Of a DNA stretch of 64,000 bases, positions 24,862-35,512 are shown piece after piece (within the stretch, counting starts at the first letter, position 1; every line of letters begins with the position of its first letter). Source of the stretch: Haliotis asinina. Lineage: Eukaryota; Mollusca; Gastropoda; Lepetellida; Haliotidae. Position numbers and translations under genes: made by a program. The notes beneath the pieces are model-generated. The model did not search any database. It was not told the origin of the DNA and saw only the letters and a program-made list of their open reading frames with translations. The stretch is taken from NCBI RefSeq assembly GCF_037392515.1, contig NC_090291.1:16643501-16707500 (forward strand). Reading direction: 5' to 3'.

Positions 24862-25055
24862 AAACGCGTTTGACTGGAGGATCGGCCTTTGGTAGATAGG
24901 ATGACGGCTTGAGAGCGCCGGGGTATCAGGAGGGGAGTAATTGAGCAGCAGCCATTGATACGGTATCAGTCAGGCGGGGGCCACTTGCAATCACCGGGAG
25001 ACGGAGGGCGCTTAAATTCGCCCTCAGGAGGGGCAATATCGATTCAGTGGTAATC
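24862..25055. other. GC-rich island with hairpin and palindrome
   Basis: This stretch is much richer in G and C than its surroundings. It holds the inverted repeat TGATAC-G-GTATCA (24956-24968) and a perfect 7-bp stem GAGGGCG/CGCCCTC with an 8-base loop (25004-25025). It is not a SINE, and no tRNA or snRNA identity was recognised. It could be a conserved non-coding element, a non-coding RNA or an exon; the minus strand is open for about 37 codons. Confidence 0.35.
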
Positions 25056-25479
25056 ACTTGAAACTAAGTATTCTTGGTTTGGTTTTCTCAGAAATTGACC
25101 ACATACTATACTGTGTATTGTTTCGTGGAAGTGACCGACGTGATTTGAGAAAGTGACTTCTCAGACATATATTTGTTGGAAGTACAGTTGTCAATACAAT
25201 CTCCATTTGCTCCAAGGCCAAGTATTGAATGTTTCAGGTTTGTGCTCACTGCTACTTATGTGCAGGCTCACTAAAGATGCCCGTCCAATACTGGTGTTCT
25301 ATATCTCAGACATGTAGGTCCTACACTGGCGCTCTTTATCTGTATCGTGCAGGACCTGTACTTGGAACGACAGGTTTTACATATTCACATGTGTAAAATA
25401 TATTTATAATGCTGCTGAAATATTGCTGCCGTAACTTCACACTTTAACTAACCCATTCGCTCACTCACTATCCTTATTG

Positions 25480-25610
25480 CGCTTGTCAGGCCCAAAACCT
25501 GGCCGGGTTCATTTCACTTATGGGTACAATGTGTGAAGCCCATTTCCGATGTTCCCCGCCGTGATATTACTGGATTACTGCTAACAGCGGCGTTAAAGCA
25601 AACTCACTCA
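25480..25610 (+). mobile_element. SINE family A, 5' end rearranged
   Basis: GGGTACAATGTGTGAAGCCC, GTTCCCCGCCGTGATATTAC and GCGGCGTTAAAGCAAACTCACTCA are clear. Box A has been lost and only GGCCGGGTTCATTTC remains of box B. Confidence 0.85.
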
Positions 25611-26879
25611 TACTTGTTGTGCAGATTACTGGTGTTCTATATCCTTAGTTTACAGGTCCTTTAGCGGTTTTCACTCCAAATATGTTAGTGTTCATCAACT
25701 AGTGTTCATCACCCAGATTGTGATGGTCTTAAACCGACTTAAGCAGGTAACATGCAGCAAATGCAGAGATATTTACGTCTGAAGTGGTCATGTATCGGCA
25801 CACTGGAACAGGCCATTAGCGGCATGGGATGACATTAAATGTCTTGTATTATTTTCTCGTTTGAGTCTTTGATCTTCGTAACAAACTTCCTACGAAGGAT
25901 TCCGATATGTAAATTGAATTCACACAAACTGATTGCCCCTCTGGGAAGAAACATTTCCGTAAGACAAAACAACACTGTTGGAAATACCGACAGTTTGACA
26001 TTCTGATGAGAAGGTCGAGCTGTCATGTCCTTATTGAGCAAATGCTCAGTTTGACATTAACAGTGTGAGTTTCTAAAACAAATGACCTTGTTGAGGTTAT
26101 TGAGAATGTTTTCTTTCGGATACAAAGTAAAACCTCTGTTGCATACAACAGAAGTCCTAATTAGCAGACGTTAGTAGCTACTAACTCAGGCTACTACCAC
26201 GATATTGATGAAGCCCGGATAGCTTAAATCTGTTTCAAGGGGATGCGTTTCAAAGACGACAACGTAAAGGTATTGTAGTTGATGCTGATTCTGCCACCTC
26301 CGAATCATAGGATGTTAGTGCATTATCGCCCCAGGTCCTTTCCTTTGCAGAATTGATTATGTCCAACTTTCCATTCCTCAGAGTATGAGTGTCAATACGC
26401 CTTTCCAGGGCAACAGTTTTAATGGTTCAGAACATTCACGAAGCGTTTCCTAAAAGAACACCATTGTTAACGTCGTTTCCTTTGATTTCATCAGTTTGAA
26501 TTTGTTTCTTTGTTTCGCAATCGAGATGAATAAACACTTTAAATTGCCTTGTAAAACGTCACCGTTTGACTAAGGTGACGTCAGTGATGATGTTGCAGAA
26601 CTTCTGCTACAGGGTTGCGTTGCTCCGAAATGAGTTTGGTTTTAGGCAGGCGTAGCACACTTGAATAACGTGATGCAGTGGAGCATCGCTTACGTGAATT
26701 GGAGTAATGTAGCAAATGTCATAAGGCACGAAAGATCCTTGCAGGGAATGTATTAAATTTGAGAATTACTCACTGTGATACTATATGTCGGGTTCGTGTA
26801 CAGTTTGATACTCTATGTATGGGAATTACATAATTTGCTGATGTATGTTGGGATATTAATATACAAATGAACAAAAGCA
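25611..26879. other. unassigned spacer
   Basis: AT-rich unique DNA with no SINE, array or motif-bearing frame found. Confidence 0.4.
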
Positions 26880-27490
26880 TCACAACAACACGGAGCCATT
26901 CATATTCATAATTATGCTTGTTTCTATGATTATTTTGAACATCCGGGCGAACCATACATTGATTACGTACTTTGTATACGCACGTGATACGATCAAAGGT
27001 CACCATCATCGGCAGGACGTGTATCCGTCATAAAGCAAATCTCAAGTTTCAGTAAACAGGTCTTCCAGCTTCGATAACTTGAAAAATCAATTGATTTAGT
27101 TGTTGATAAGAATACGGAGCCTCCTCAACTGGCAACTGGTCAAAGATGGCTAGTTATTGGTATCCGGAAGGCTAGCATGCCACAGAAGGATTCTGAAAGA
27201 GATGTTGATTGTCATCCATCGACTCTCAGCTGACTAGCCAGAAAACAGCAGTACACTAATGACCTGAAGGACATTCTGCGTTCAGGTCGGCTTACTCAAA
27301 GGGATGATACAGCAGTTCCCAGGTCAAGGAGAAGAGTCTGCTTGCCGGACGAAAGTCCATTTGTTTTGTTCAAGACTGATACAGAGCTCATACTGAGTAC
27401 CGTTTGACAGAGGATCATTGCTGGTGTAGAGGTGCCTCTTACATGTCTGTAAGCTTGACCTTGTGGCGAGCAGAAAATATCTCAATGGCC
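26880..27490 (+). pseudogene. Tc1-like transposase, N-terminal relic
   Basis: At about 27145-27260 the sequence reads LVIGIRKASMPQKDSERD then CHPSTLS, which fits the helix-turn-helix region of Tc1 transposases. Next comes LRSGRLTQRDDTAV, the inter-domain GRPR-type region. At about 27340-27400 LPDESPFVLFKTDTE corresponds to the FSDESRF block with the first catalytic Asp. Stops and frameshifts break it, and it ends before the second catalytic block. Upstream of 27145 lies a non-coding 5' region shared with 12690-12950. It is inactive. Confidence 0.7.
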
Positions 27491-27667
27491 CATCCCTGAC
27501 ATGTAGACAGGGTTATAGTGGTTTGGTTAGTGACATTGTATGTTAATACAGGCAAAGTGCATTGCTTCTAAGATACCATAATATGCTACTTTAGTGTACA
27601 GTGTGACGGTTATGTTTTGAAAATGTGTGTTTATTGTCTGTAAGGTATGAAATGTTTAAAGTGACGT

Positions 27668-27810
27668 TTAACTGTAACCGATATTCCAACAATACCACAG
27701 CGGTGGACACCAGAAATGAGCTTCACACATTGTACCCATTTGGGGAATCGAACCTGGATCTTTACCGCGACGAACGAACGCTTTAACCACAATGCTATCC
27801 CACTGTCTCT
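27668..27810 (-). mobile_element. SINE family A, tail lost
   Basis: Shows inverted CCGATATTCCAACAATACCA, CAGAAATGAGCTTCACACA, box B complement GGGGAATCGAACC and box A complement CTTTAACCACAATGCTA. The GCGTAAAAC tail end is truncated. Confidence 0.9.
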
Positions 27811-28375
27811 TGACGGAGCGATACTGTATCGCCGTTTCTGACGTTGTCAAAATGACGTATTGGGTAACATGATACAGTGACGTACAATGAATACGGTGTT
27901 ACATGGTATGACTCGAATGAGATAACATCCGTGTAAAAGCATGATCTGCTGTGATCGCAGATCTTACATTGGACATTAGGTGAATCAAAATTTGCAATAA
28001 AGCTGGGATACCACGGTTTAGAATTAGCATCATCCAGTAGATGTCACCACCGCCAGTGTGAAGTATGGTTATGATGCACATCCTCGATATCTCCAGGGTA
28101 TACGTTCCGATAAGTCTCCACTACACCATGGACGCATCTACGGCTCAGTCCGATAAATGTATTACCTCCCTTGGCTGGCTTTTTATCCAATCAGGTGTCT
28201 ACGCTTGGAAGTTGAGCTCACTTTCACAACTCACTTTCGCTTTTTAAATTATCTAACCGATTAAACTTGGCAAAACAAACCATGCAGAGGTTCTCTGAGG
28301 TAGAAGGAGTTTTTGTATACATTTTAAAAATGTTTCGGATCTATAAATCTTCTGTATGATTTCCCCCAAATGTGA

Positions 28376-28408
28376 GTCGCAATGCTAACAAACCTTAGCA
28401 GTTGCGAC
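28376..28408. other. strong hairpin inside the foldback element
   Basis: GTCGCAATGCTAA and TTAGCAGTTGCGAC pair over 13 bp with a single bulge and a 6-base loop. It lies in the central, non-repeated part of the element. Confidence 0.7.
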
Positions 28409-28523
28409 CGCTACCTTTATAGACACCGGCAAGTTCGGTTATAACGGCGGCCTAGTTGATTGGCTGGCTGCTGTGAGAATGCGGAGCCAGCAAAGGGAGG
28501 TAATATAATTATCGGGCCGACCC

Positions 28524-28573
28524 GTCGATGAGTCCAGGGTATAGTGGAGACTCATCGAAACGTATACCCTGGA
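28524..28573. other. interleaved complementary segments in right arm
   Basis: In order: TCGATGAGT, CCAGGGTATA, six bases, ACTCATCGA, four bases, TATACCCTGG. Segments 1 and 3 are perfect complements (9 bp), as are 2 and 4 (10 bp). The two stems overlap, so they form either a pseudoknot or two mutually exclusive hairpins. Confidence 0.8.
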
Positions 28574-28951
28574 GATATCGAGGATGCATTCGACAGAGGT
28601 TGTGTACAAATTCATTTTTATTGAAAGACGAAGATTCTCTTTCCTGCACCCCATGCAACTGTTCAATTGCTATCAAGAACATTTTCTTGACTGCGTTGGT
28701 TTTGCTCACATCAGACAAGGGTTTCTCGATAATGTTTATACTTTATCGGAAACGTTAAGAACAGTATCTAACCTCCTGATTTTAGCGTACTTAAACGAAA
28801 ACAAACTATATGGTAAAATCTAAGCTTCTCCTAATAGTCAGTTTATACCTTTGAATGCGATACTTGACAACGATGATGTTTAATATCACTTTCAGTGAAA
28901 ATGTAAACATATACTTAATGTAATGGCATTTCTTCTCGCTCTCCCTCAGTT

Positions 28952-29096
28952 ACGTAGATGGATGTTCATGCTGTTGATCACTGGATTGTCTGGCGTTAAA
29001 CAACACGTCATCATATCCAAATTGCGTAGATCCATACTTGTGATGGTGATCACTTGATTGTCTCTTCCAAACAGTTCCAGCTTTAAACAACAACCA
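28952..29096 (+). mobile_element. SINE family B fragments, rearranged
   Basis: GTTCATGCTGTTGATCACTG, GATTGTCTGG and CGTCATCATATCCAAATTGC appear, then a second version GATGGTGATCACTTGATTGT. Two 3' parts appear to be partly in tandem. Confidence 0.7.
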
Positions 29097-31177
29097 ATCA
29101 GCCTTCCCGCTCTGCGGCGTCAAACAATATATATTCATTCACTAGCATTGCATGTGAATGCATCACGCCTTTGTTAAGAACGTTGCTCCCTCGGCTCCAT
29201 CTGCCATAATAGTCTGCTTTGACGTTGCGCTGCCCCTTGTGACGGACACAGTACAACACGTGGTGCAGTTTTGTAACGGATTGATCATTGAGATGAAAGG
29301 CAATATAGGGCAATGTGGCGTTTAACAGACGTCGCTGCTATCAGTTACCCAGAAGAAATGTATAAATAGCCAAACGACAAGGAATGTTTAACGTTAATCT
29401 TAAGTTTTCATATCGCAGTCAAGGAAAATAATTTTCCCATGTGTTGCATTCTTTTTGGTTTTGAAAAAACACCCCTACATTACAATATGGCCATTATGAT
29501 AAAAGTTTTTGAGCAGCTGTTCATATAAAACAGAACAAAACAATGACATGATGAGTCAGTTTTGGATTTGCCATAAATGTGTGGCTAACATATTTAAATA
29601 GGGATGATGAGCAATCAATGTTTGGATCTATAAAGACTCGTAAATACCATCCATCTTGATAACGGACATACGGTAACCACCATGATATACGCTGTTATAT
29701 CATCCAGTTCTTAACCTCAGTATTCCGTACAGTAATACCTCTCTAGACCGGATCCTGGTAATCAGAACACCAACGTTTCTGACAATTGTTGGCGACAACG
29801 ATTGTAAAATATGTGATGACATCACACCATATTGATTTGCTAACGTGGAAGTCTCTACATCGAGACAATATCATCTGAAACTCTACCAGGTTTGCTATAT
29901 GTTCGTTCCAGTCGTATACCAGCCTCTTGTCAGACTTTCTATTTTTGTTCAAATACTTAATCATGCCAGTCAAATGTTAAAATATTACCAACTTTACCAC
30001 AGCAAAAGGATGAAATAATGTCCACCCTCGGAGTCCTTCATGTCATCGTACACAAAGACAAGGGGCTATCGGGGTAGACTTTGACCAAGGTCATAGGTCC
30101 GTTGACAGCCAGGTGACATTTTGGGCAATGAGTCTAAAACTATCAATACCCATCTGCGCATAATGGTCCAGACAGTTGCCATTAAAGCCATAGCCCTGGG
30201 CATCTAAACAAACTTTACTCGTCGACGGCCATTAAGCTGTATTATTGAAGGTATAATGTCAGGCAAGAAACGTCCCTCAGTGGCTGTGAAACTGATGCAG
30301 ATGAAATTACTGGTTTCTTATTGTCTGCGAATGTCTGCGAAATATGATAGATCGGACATAAATGCGATATGTCATATTCCACGTAATCAGTTACAAAGTT
30401 CAAAAGTTGGTAAATATAATCATGTCAACTGTCATAGATTCGTTTCAAGTTATGAGATTTTGAGGATCATATTTTCAGAGACCCTTAAAAACATAGACGT
30501 CGATTATGACACCACAGTCGGTGTTAGTATGGCAAATACATGATGACTCTATAAACATGTCTGTCAAAGAGTAGTAGTGTATTTCAAAAAGTAATATTGA
30601 CCTTAAGCCCAAGCTACATATTGAGAATTATAGAATGAAAAAAATGTAATAATATAATTCAGACTGTACTGAAGTGTGATAAATGATGACTGTATGGACA
30701 TGTCTGTCTCATGCTGACTCTATGGACATGTCTGTCTCATGCTGACTCTATGGACATGTCTGTCTATATCGAACACGTTTATAATAAAGCGATGAACACA
30801 ACGGATATGTGTTAGGTTCCGGACACTTAATGCATATTTTAGTCGAAAAGCGTATGTCGAACAACGGTTATAGTGAACTGAAATTAAAGATCCATTTGAA
30901 TATGACCATAATTCACTGTACCCAATTTACCGTTTGTCACGAACATTACTCAGCAGTAATGTTCTGTTTCTGTCACCTTCGACATAGCAGTATTTCTGTG
31001 TACGTCGAAGTTTCGACATTTCTCTATTTCGAATCAATCAGCCGTTGTCGCTGTAGACGATGTGGGGGTTAGGCCGATCGATCAGCTGACAGGCAGGCCA
31101 CATCGGCACCTCAACATCACTACAGCCTGCACAGTCACTCAGGATTCGCTCTGACTTCCACGGTCTCTCTGTTCCAG
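29097..31177. other. spacer with a 28-bp triple repeat
   Basis: Three exact-period copies of a 28-bp unit (GACTCTATGGACATGTCTGT core) lie at 30683-30766, and a diverged copy at about 30541-30566. A 95-codon frame at 30256-30543 has no motif. From 31060 the GC content rises toward the exon candidate at 31178. Confidence 0.5.
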
Positions 31178-31273
31178 GGGTTGTGTGAAGCTAGGGGTAC
31201 GGCGGACAGGCGCTGTGGGGTACGAGATCATCCCCGCGGGGGAAGGGTACACCCAGAATCACACCAACATAGG
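31178..31273 (+). other. candidate internal or leader exon
   Basis: A 96-base GC-rich block lies between a good acceptor (CTCTCTGTTCCAG, ending 31177) and a near-consensus donor (GGGTAAGTATC, GT at 31274). Two of three frames are open. One reads VRRTGAVGYEIIPAGEGY and looks protein-like. In the third frame, spliced to the acceptor at 46532, a stop falls directly before the channel start at 46553. It could therefore be a 5' untranslated exon of the channel gene 15 kb downstream, or an exon of another gene. Confidence 0.35.
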
Positions 31274-32032
31274 GTAAGTATCTTTTAATTATAATACTAT
31301 TTGCATGAACTTCATAACGTCCATGGCTTCACCTTCATCGATGCAAGTTTTTATTCAATTTAATTCTAAACGTATATTGATCAATATTAAGTTGAATGAA
31401 ATGATCGATAGTATACAGACTGCGCCATCATTGAAGGGTTAACCGTTAAGGCAGGAAAATCACAATAACTTTACAATCATTGTCATGTAATGGTTTGGGG
31501 ATATACAATTTCATTAGTTCTCAAACTAATATACAATATCAAATAAGTCTTTATTAAATTAACCTGACATTTGCGTGTATATTAATACACAACAGTGCAA
31601 GTTTTAGTAACCGATTAAAATTTAATATGTTAATGACAACAACCAATTCACGATGGACACGCCAGGTACTGGTCTCATTGTAACACAAGAACACTTTTTC
31701 GCTTAAAAAATTAAATCCTTAAATGGATATTCCTTCAGAAAGAGTAAGGGTGTTTGTACATCCGACTGTTTGATTGTCTTAGGTAGACTGATTTAATCGA
31801 AATTTAAATTTTACGGTAATAATTGTTTATGCTTCATGCTTGATGTAAACTGAAGAGAACTGTTGGGGATGCGGACTTGGGTGGAGAATATGGATGTCAT
31901 GACATTCCACATCCAGGATGACATTTGAATTGTAATAATCCTAACAAGTCTACACTGAAATAGAGAACACAGTTTTAACTGAACAACGACCCAGGATTCG
32001 TGTGTCCCTCGTTTGATGTGGCGCAGATTTAG

Positions 32033-32033
<1 letters not shown>

Positions 32034-32090
<57 letters not shown>

Positions 32091-32093
32091 TTT

Positions 32094-32160
<67 letters not shown>
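32034..32160. repeat. (CT)n microsatellite with T run
   Basis: Two long (CT)n blocks separated by about 18 T. The open frames here on both strands are artefacts. Confidence 0.97.
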
Positions 32161-32161
<1 letters not shown>

Positions 32162-32267
32162 CTATGATTATTGTCTAATGTGTAGGGTGCTGTAACATGC
32201 AAAGTCCAAATAATGGAAACAAACACACATATTACAAAAAAATTACCCATAGACAAATACTTAACAA

Positions 32268-32327
32268 AGACGTCATATTTAATTTCATGACGTCGTATTT
32301 AATTTCATGACGTCGTATTTAATTTCA
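32268..32327. repeat. 20-bp tandem repeat carrying CRE-like cores
   Basis: Three copies of a 20-bp unit GACGTCRTATTTAATTTCAT. Each has a GACGTC core and the second and third contain TGACGTCG, close to the cAMP response element. Confidence 0.85.
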
Positions 32328-33432
32328 TTATTCCTAAACTGTTATTTAACAGAGTGGATAACTTAAAGTCTTTATTTTCATGCTTGTTTGGTGCATTTAC
32401 AATATACATCACAAAGATTGTGTCAGCCTGCATAATTAACCATTATCAGCGTAATATGGGCCTTTATAATACATGCAGTTCTACGTATACATAACTGATA
32501 CATAGATGGTCTCATAACGTCCAGTTACAGCATGTTTGTTATATTCTCAAGCGTGGGTATTGCGTGTGACGTTTGATATTATGTGTCGTTGAGCATGACG
32601 GGGCTCCAACGCTTGTCGTACTTACCATCAGCCGCCAGATGTCGCTCTGTGTGCTTTGTTGGTATTACAATTACAAGTGTGTTGATAAAGGTCATAGCGC
32701 AACTCGTAAACAGTCAGCTTTGATAAGTTACACTGCTGAAAGAACAAAGGTATATTGGTTCCATCACAGCAACAAGACGTCACACGTTTCTATTTGTCAT
32801 TTCGGTTTTATTCCCGACAGATGATAAATATAGAACATCTAAATGAGAGAATGAGGCGGCGGTTTCTCAGACCGAGGAAATGTCATTGAAAGTGCGGGCT
32901 TTGATAACAAAAATAACTTATTCTTAAATATACCTGCTAAGATTCCTGAAATTTGGTTTCCTCACAAATGTCTACCAAATTCATGAAAAATAATTTGTTT
33001 ATAAAAATATCTGCTAATATTTTAATGAAATATAGTTAAATTAGTTTCTTTAAGAAGAACCTTACATCAAAGGTAAGGGATTACTGTCTTATTGGATACG
33101 TAATGCTAGAACCCCCTGGAATCATGCATACCACAAACCCGTGGTGACTGAGTATAGACAGTCATCAATCTGGTCAAAAGTGGAGATGTGCCGGAAGGTT
33201 GGTCTCGGTGACATGAATAATTTCGTATCATCGGTGTGTGCTCAAGATATCAACCACTGACCCAGATTTTCTCATTCACGGGCAACCGTAACACTGCAAT
33301 GTATGGTACATTTCGTATACATGTGAATCGTTAATGTTCTTTCCAAAGTACATTTTCGTTGTACCAGATAGAGATGTTATTAATATTTCGAGCCATGATA
33401 TTTTATTAAATACAATCCAGTCATTATATAAG

Positions 33433-33668
33433 AAGAAGACCAGGTTACAGTTGATCTTATGCAACCCATGCTTGTCGTTAGAGGTGACTAACGGGATCGG
33501 GTGGTCAGGCTCGCTGACTTGATTGGCACATGTCATCGTATCCCGGCTGCATAGACCGATGCTTATGTTTAATCACTAGACTATCTGGTCCAGACCGTTT
33601 TGTTTACAGACCACCGCCAGATAGCTGGAATAGTTTTGAGTGCGGCGTAAAACTAAACTCGCTCACTT
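33433..33668 (+). mobile_element. SINE family B, full-length reference copy
   Basis: Best complete copy in the window: head (GGTTACAGTTGATCTTATGC), conserved core (CTTGTCGTTAGAGG, ACTAACGGGATCGGGTGG, CGCTGACTTGATTGG, ACATGTCATCGTATCCC), then ATCTGGTCCAGACC, CAGACCACCGCCAGATAGC and tail GCGGCGTAAAACTAAACTC. The core resembles the Nin-type conserved SINE domain described from abalone and sea anemone (my recollection, not checked). An old reverse-strand frame of this core (REPDHPIP-like) is the same false protein seen at 8.8-9.6 kb. Confidence 0.92.
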
Positions 33669-33779
33669 AATCAATCGTAATATTGAATAAACCTTTTCCG
33701 ATACAAAAAATCAATAGTACATCTTGTCCAATCAGAGATTTGTAGTACATTTTCAACGGCACTGATTGTCAGTGTTTTA

Positions 33780-33955
33780 GTGAGTGAGTGAGTGAGTATG
33801 TGAGTTTGATCTCACGCCGCTTTGAGCAACATTCCAGCAATACCATTGCGGGAAACACCGGAAATGGACTTCACACGCTGTACCCATGGGAATCGAGCTC
33901 GGGAGTTCGGCGAGACGCGTGAATGTTTTAACCACTGGACTACCCCACTTCCCCT
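33780..33955 (-). mobile_element. SINE family A, full-length reference copy
   Basis: On the minus strand: box A GGTAGTCCAGTGGTTAAAAC, box B GAGCTCGATTCCC, body GTACAGCGTGTGAAGTCC, GTATTGCTGGAATGTTGCT and AGCGGCGTGAGATCAAACTC, then (CTCA)n. The tRNA-like head with RNA polymerase III boxes makes this a tRNA-derived SINE. Confidence 0.95.
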
Positions 33956-34013
33956 TCGCAATCAGCGTTGCCTGTTTGGTATTTGAAGTATGATGCACAG
34001 CAATAAAACTTAC

Positions 34014-34281
34014 ATCCTCTGAGACGGGGGCAACTCAGCTACTGTTATCTGAGAAGGGCGATCATTCTTGAAGCTTGAACTTTCCAGCTTTACGTCAGTA
34101 TGTTTGGCCTCAGCTCGAGGCATATTACGTCTACAAACAGTTTGAAGTCCTTGACGACCCGCTTTGTGTTCAATGGGTTGATCATGAACACAGATTAATT
34201 TCTGTACTGCTTTCACAAAAACTTCCAATATTTCATTAAGCTCCTCATGTGAATGAGACACGGCTGCTATGGACGTTGATG
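34014..34281 (-). CDS. candidate internal exon, unknown protein
   Basis: Reading the minus strand, an acceptor (GGCTTCCATTCAG, exon from 34281) is followed by 268 bases open in one frame and then a perfect donor (GGAT/GTAAGT, complement of 34008-34013). The encoded segment is hydrophilic and protein-like (HEELNEILEVFVKAVQKLI, then DQPIEHKAGRQG and KLESSSFKNDRPSQ). No domain was recognised, and neighbouring exons on this strand were not identified. It lies between two SINEs. Confidence 0.3.
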
Positions 34282-34388
34282 CTGAATGGAAGCCAGTATT
34301 GCCTTCATTAACATGCATGCCGTGTTTTGTATTATCATACTATTAGGACTTCTCTCATAAGGAACACATGAAAACACTGTTCCAGAGT

Positions 34389-34454
34389 GCGGTAGAGTTG
34401 GATTGGCCTACTGGTTAAAGCGTTCGCTCGTCACACCAAAGGTCTGGATTTGGG
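34389..34454 (+). mobile_element. SINE family A head fragment
   Basis: Box A GGATTGGCCTACTGGTTAAA and CGCTCGTCACACCAAAGG; stops at a diverged box B. Confidence 0.75.
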
Positions 34455-34742
34455 GCTGAGATGAGTGGGTTTTACGTCATAATTTCGTTATTCCAGCTGT
34501 ATAGCAACAAGAACAAGTCTGCATTCACCCACATTTTAAGAAAATGTTCAGATGCGTTCTATGCATTTGCAAAACTATGCATTATATATTCATTACGTTA
34601 TTATTTCATTATTAAGTTATTTCTGAGAATTCATTCCAAGTTACAGCAAATAACACTTTCAAAATTGTACCATTGTCGGGAAGTTGACATGAACAAACAA
34701 ACGTAAACAATTTAACCCCATAACTACTCCACCGCTATTACA

Positions 34743-34887
34743 TTGCTTTTAGCAATATTCCAACAATATCACGTCGACGGACACCAAAAATGGGCTTCAT
34801 ATATTGAGCCAATGTGGGGGAACAGAACCTGGGTCTTCATCGCGAAGAGTGAACGCCTTAACCACTACGCTTCCCCAACGTCCCTCG
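34743..34887 (-). mobile_element. SINE family A, tail truncated
   Basis: Inverted TAGCAATATTCCAACAATAT, box B complement GGGGGAACAGAACC and box A complement CTTAACCACTACGCTTCC. Confidence 0.9.
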
Positions 34888-35512
34888 CCTATAGTATGTC
34901 TCTGAAAAGTAGATTGGGAACACCGGTATTTAACGAGGCGTTTAAAGAGCTGTTGAACAGAACATAAACGTAGATTAATGGCCGTCCCGAGTCGTCGTTC
35001 AGTTCAGTGCTGGTTAAGACGCCATTTCCAGTCCTGTTATATGGCAAGTGTTTGATGAAGGAGCATAATGTTTAGACATGAAACATCGTTCAGAAATTAC
35101 ATAGAAACGTCTCTCCATAAAAGGGCAAGAAATCGACTGAATAATTTTGACAAAGAGTTCTCAGAGTGAATGAAATTGTTACCCCGTGTCTGCTTTATGT
35201 GGGAGTAAACCCCGAAGTTATACAGGATTTTACCACTTTCGTTAAACCTACGAGCAAGGGTGTGGTGCCGACAAACTTTGAGATATCCGAAAGACGAATC
35301 GGAATCCAGTTCCTCGACCACTGGTTCCTGGTAAGCTAAAGGGACGCAACTCTGAATAGCAAATTGGTGTGTCTTAGACAGTGGGATACTGATACCTTTT
35401 TGAGTGTAAAGTGAACACATAGAGCTTCCTTTACCGCAAATACTTGTTTCATCAGCAGTCCAAGATTCAACCAGGTGAGGGTTCGATTAATTGGTTCGTC
35501 TTCATCCTTGGT
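34888..35512. other. spacer with a dispersed coding-like segment
   Basis: A minus-strand frame at 35097-35420 contains ILYNFGVYSHIKQTRG; a related block (HYFGFPSHIK) is in a minus frame at about 62400-62470. It is probably a fragment of a repeated, once-coding sequence. Confidence 0.3.

Larger units (their letters stand above)
28078..28590. mobile_element. foldback element with ~110-bp inverted ends
   Basis: The left arm (about 28078-28200) and right arm (about 28470-28590) are inverted copies sharing CATCCTCGATATCTCCAGGG, the TATACGTT block, GTCTCCACTA and ATTACCTCCCTT. About 270 bases of unrelated DNA separate them, with no transposase. This is the layout of a non-autonomous terminal-inverted-repeat (foldback or MITE-like) element. 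A target-site duplication is not evident. Family unknown. Confidence 0.75.
31274..33432. other. spacer with simple repeats
   Basis: Contains a (CT)n microsatellite interrupted by a T run at 32034-32160 and three 20-bp repeats at 32268-32327. A frame at 32573-32824 shares the 18-mer CTGCTGAAAGAACAAAGG with one at 7279. Confidence 0.5.

Noticed and set aside
28524-28573. Hammerhead ribozyme
   Set aside because: GATGAGTC and CGAAAC look suggestive, but the obligatory CUGAUGA core and the stem arrangement are missing.
32029-32256. Arg-Glu repeat protein opposite the (CT)n tract
   Set aside because: Microsatellite translation artefact.
33780-33955. tRNA genes suggested by box A/box B
   Set aside because: All such sites continue into the SINE body; no clover-leaf with acceptor stem was found.
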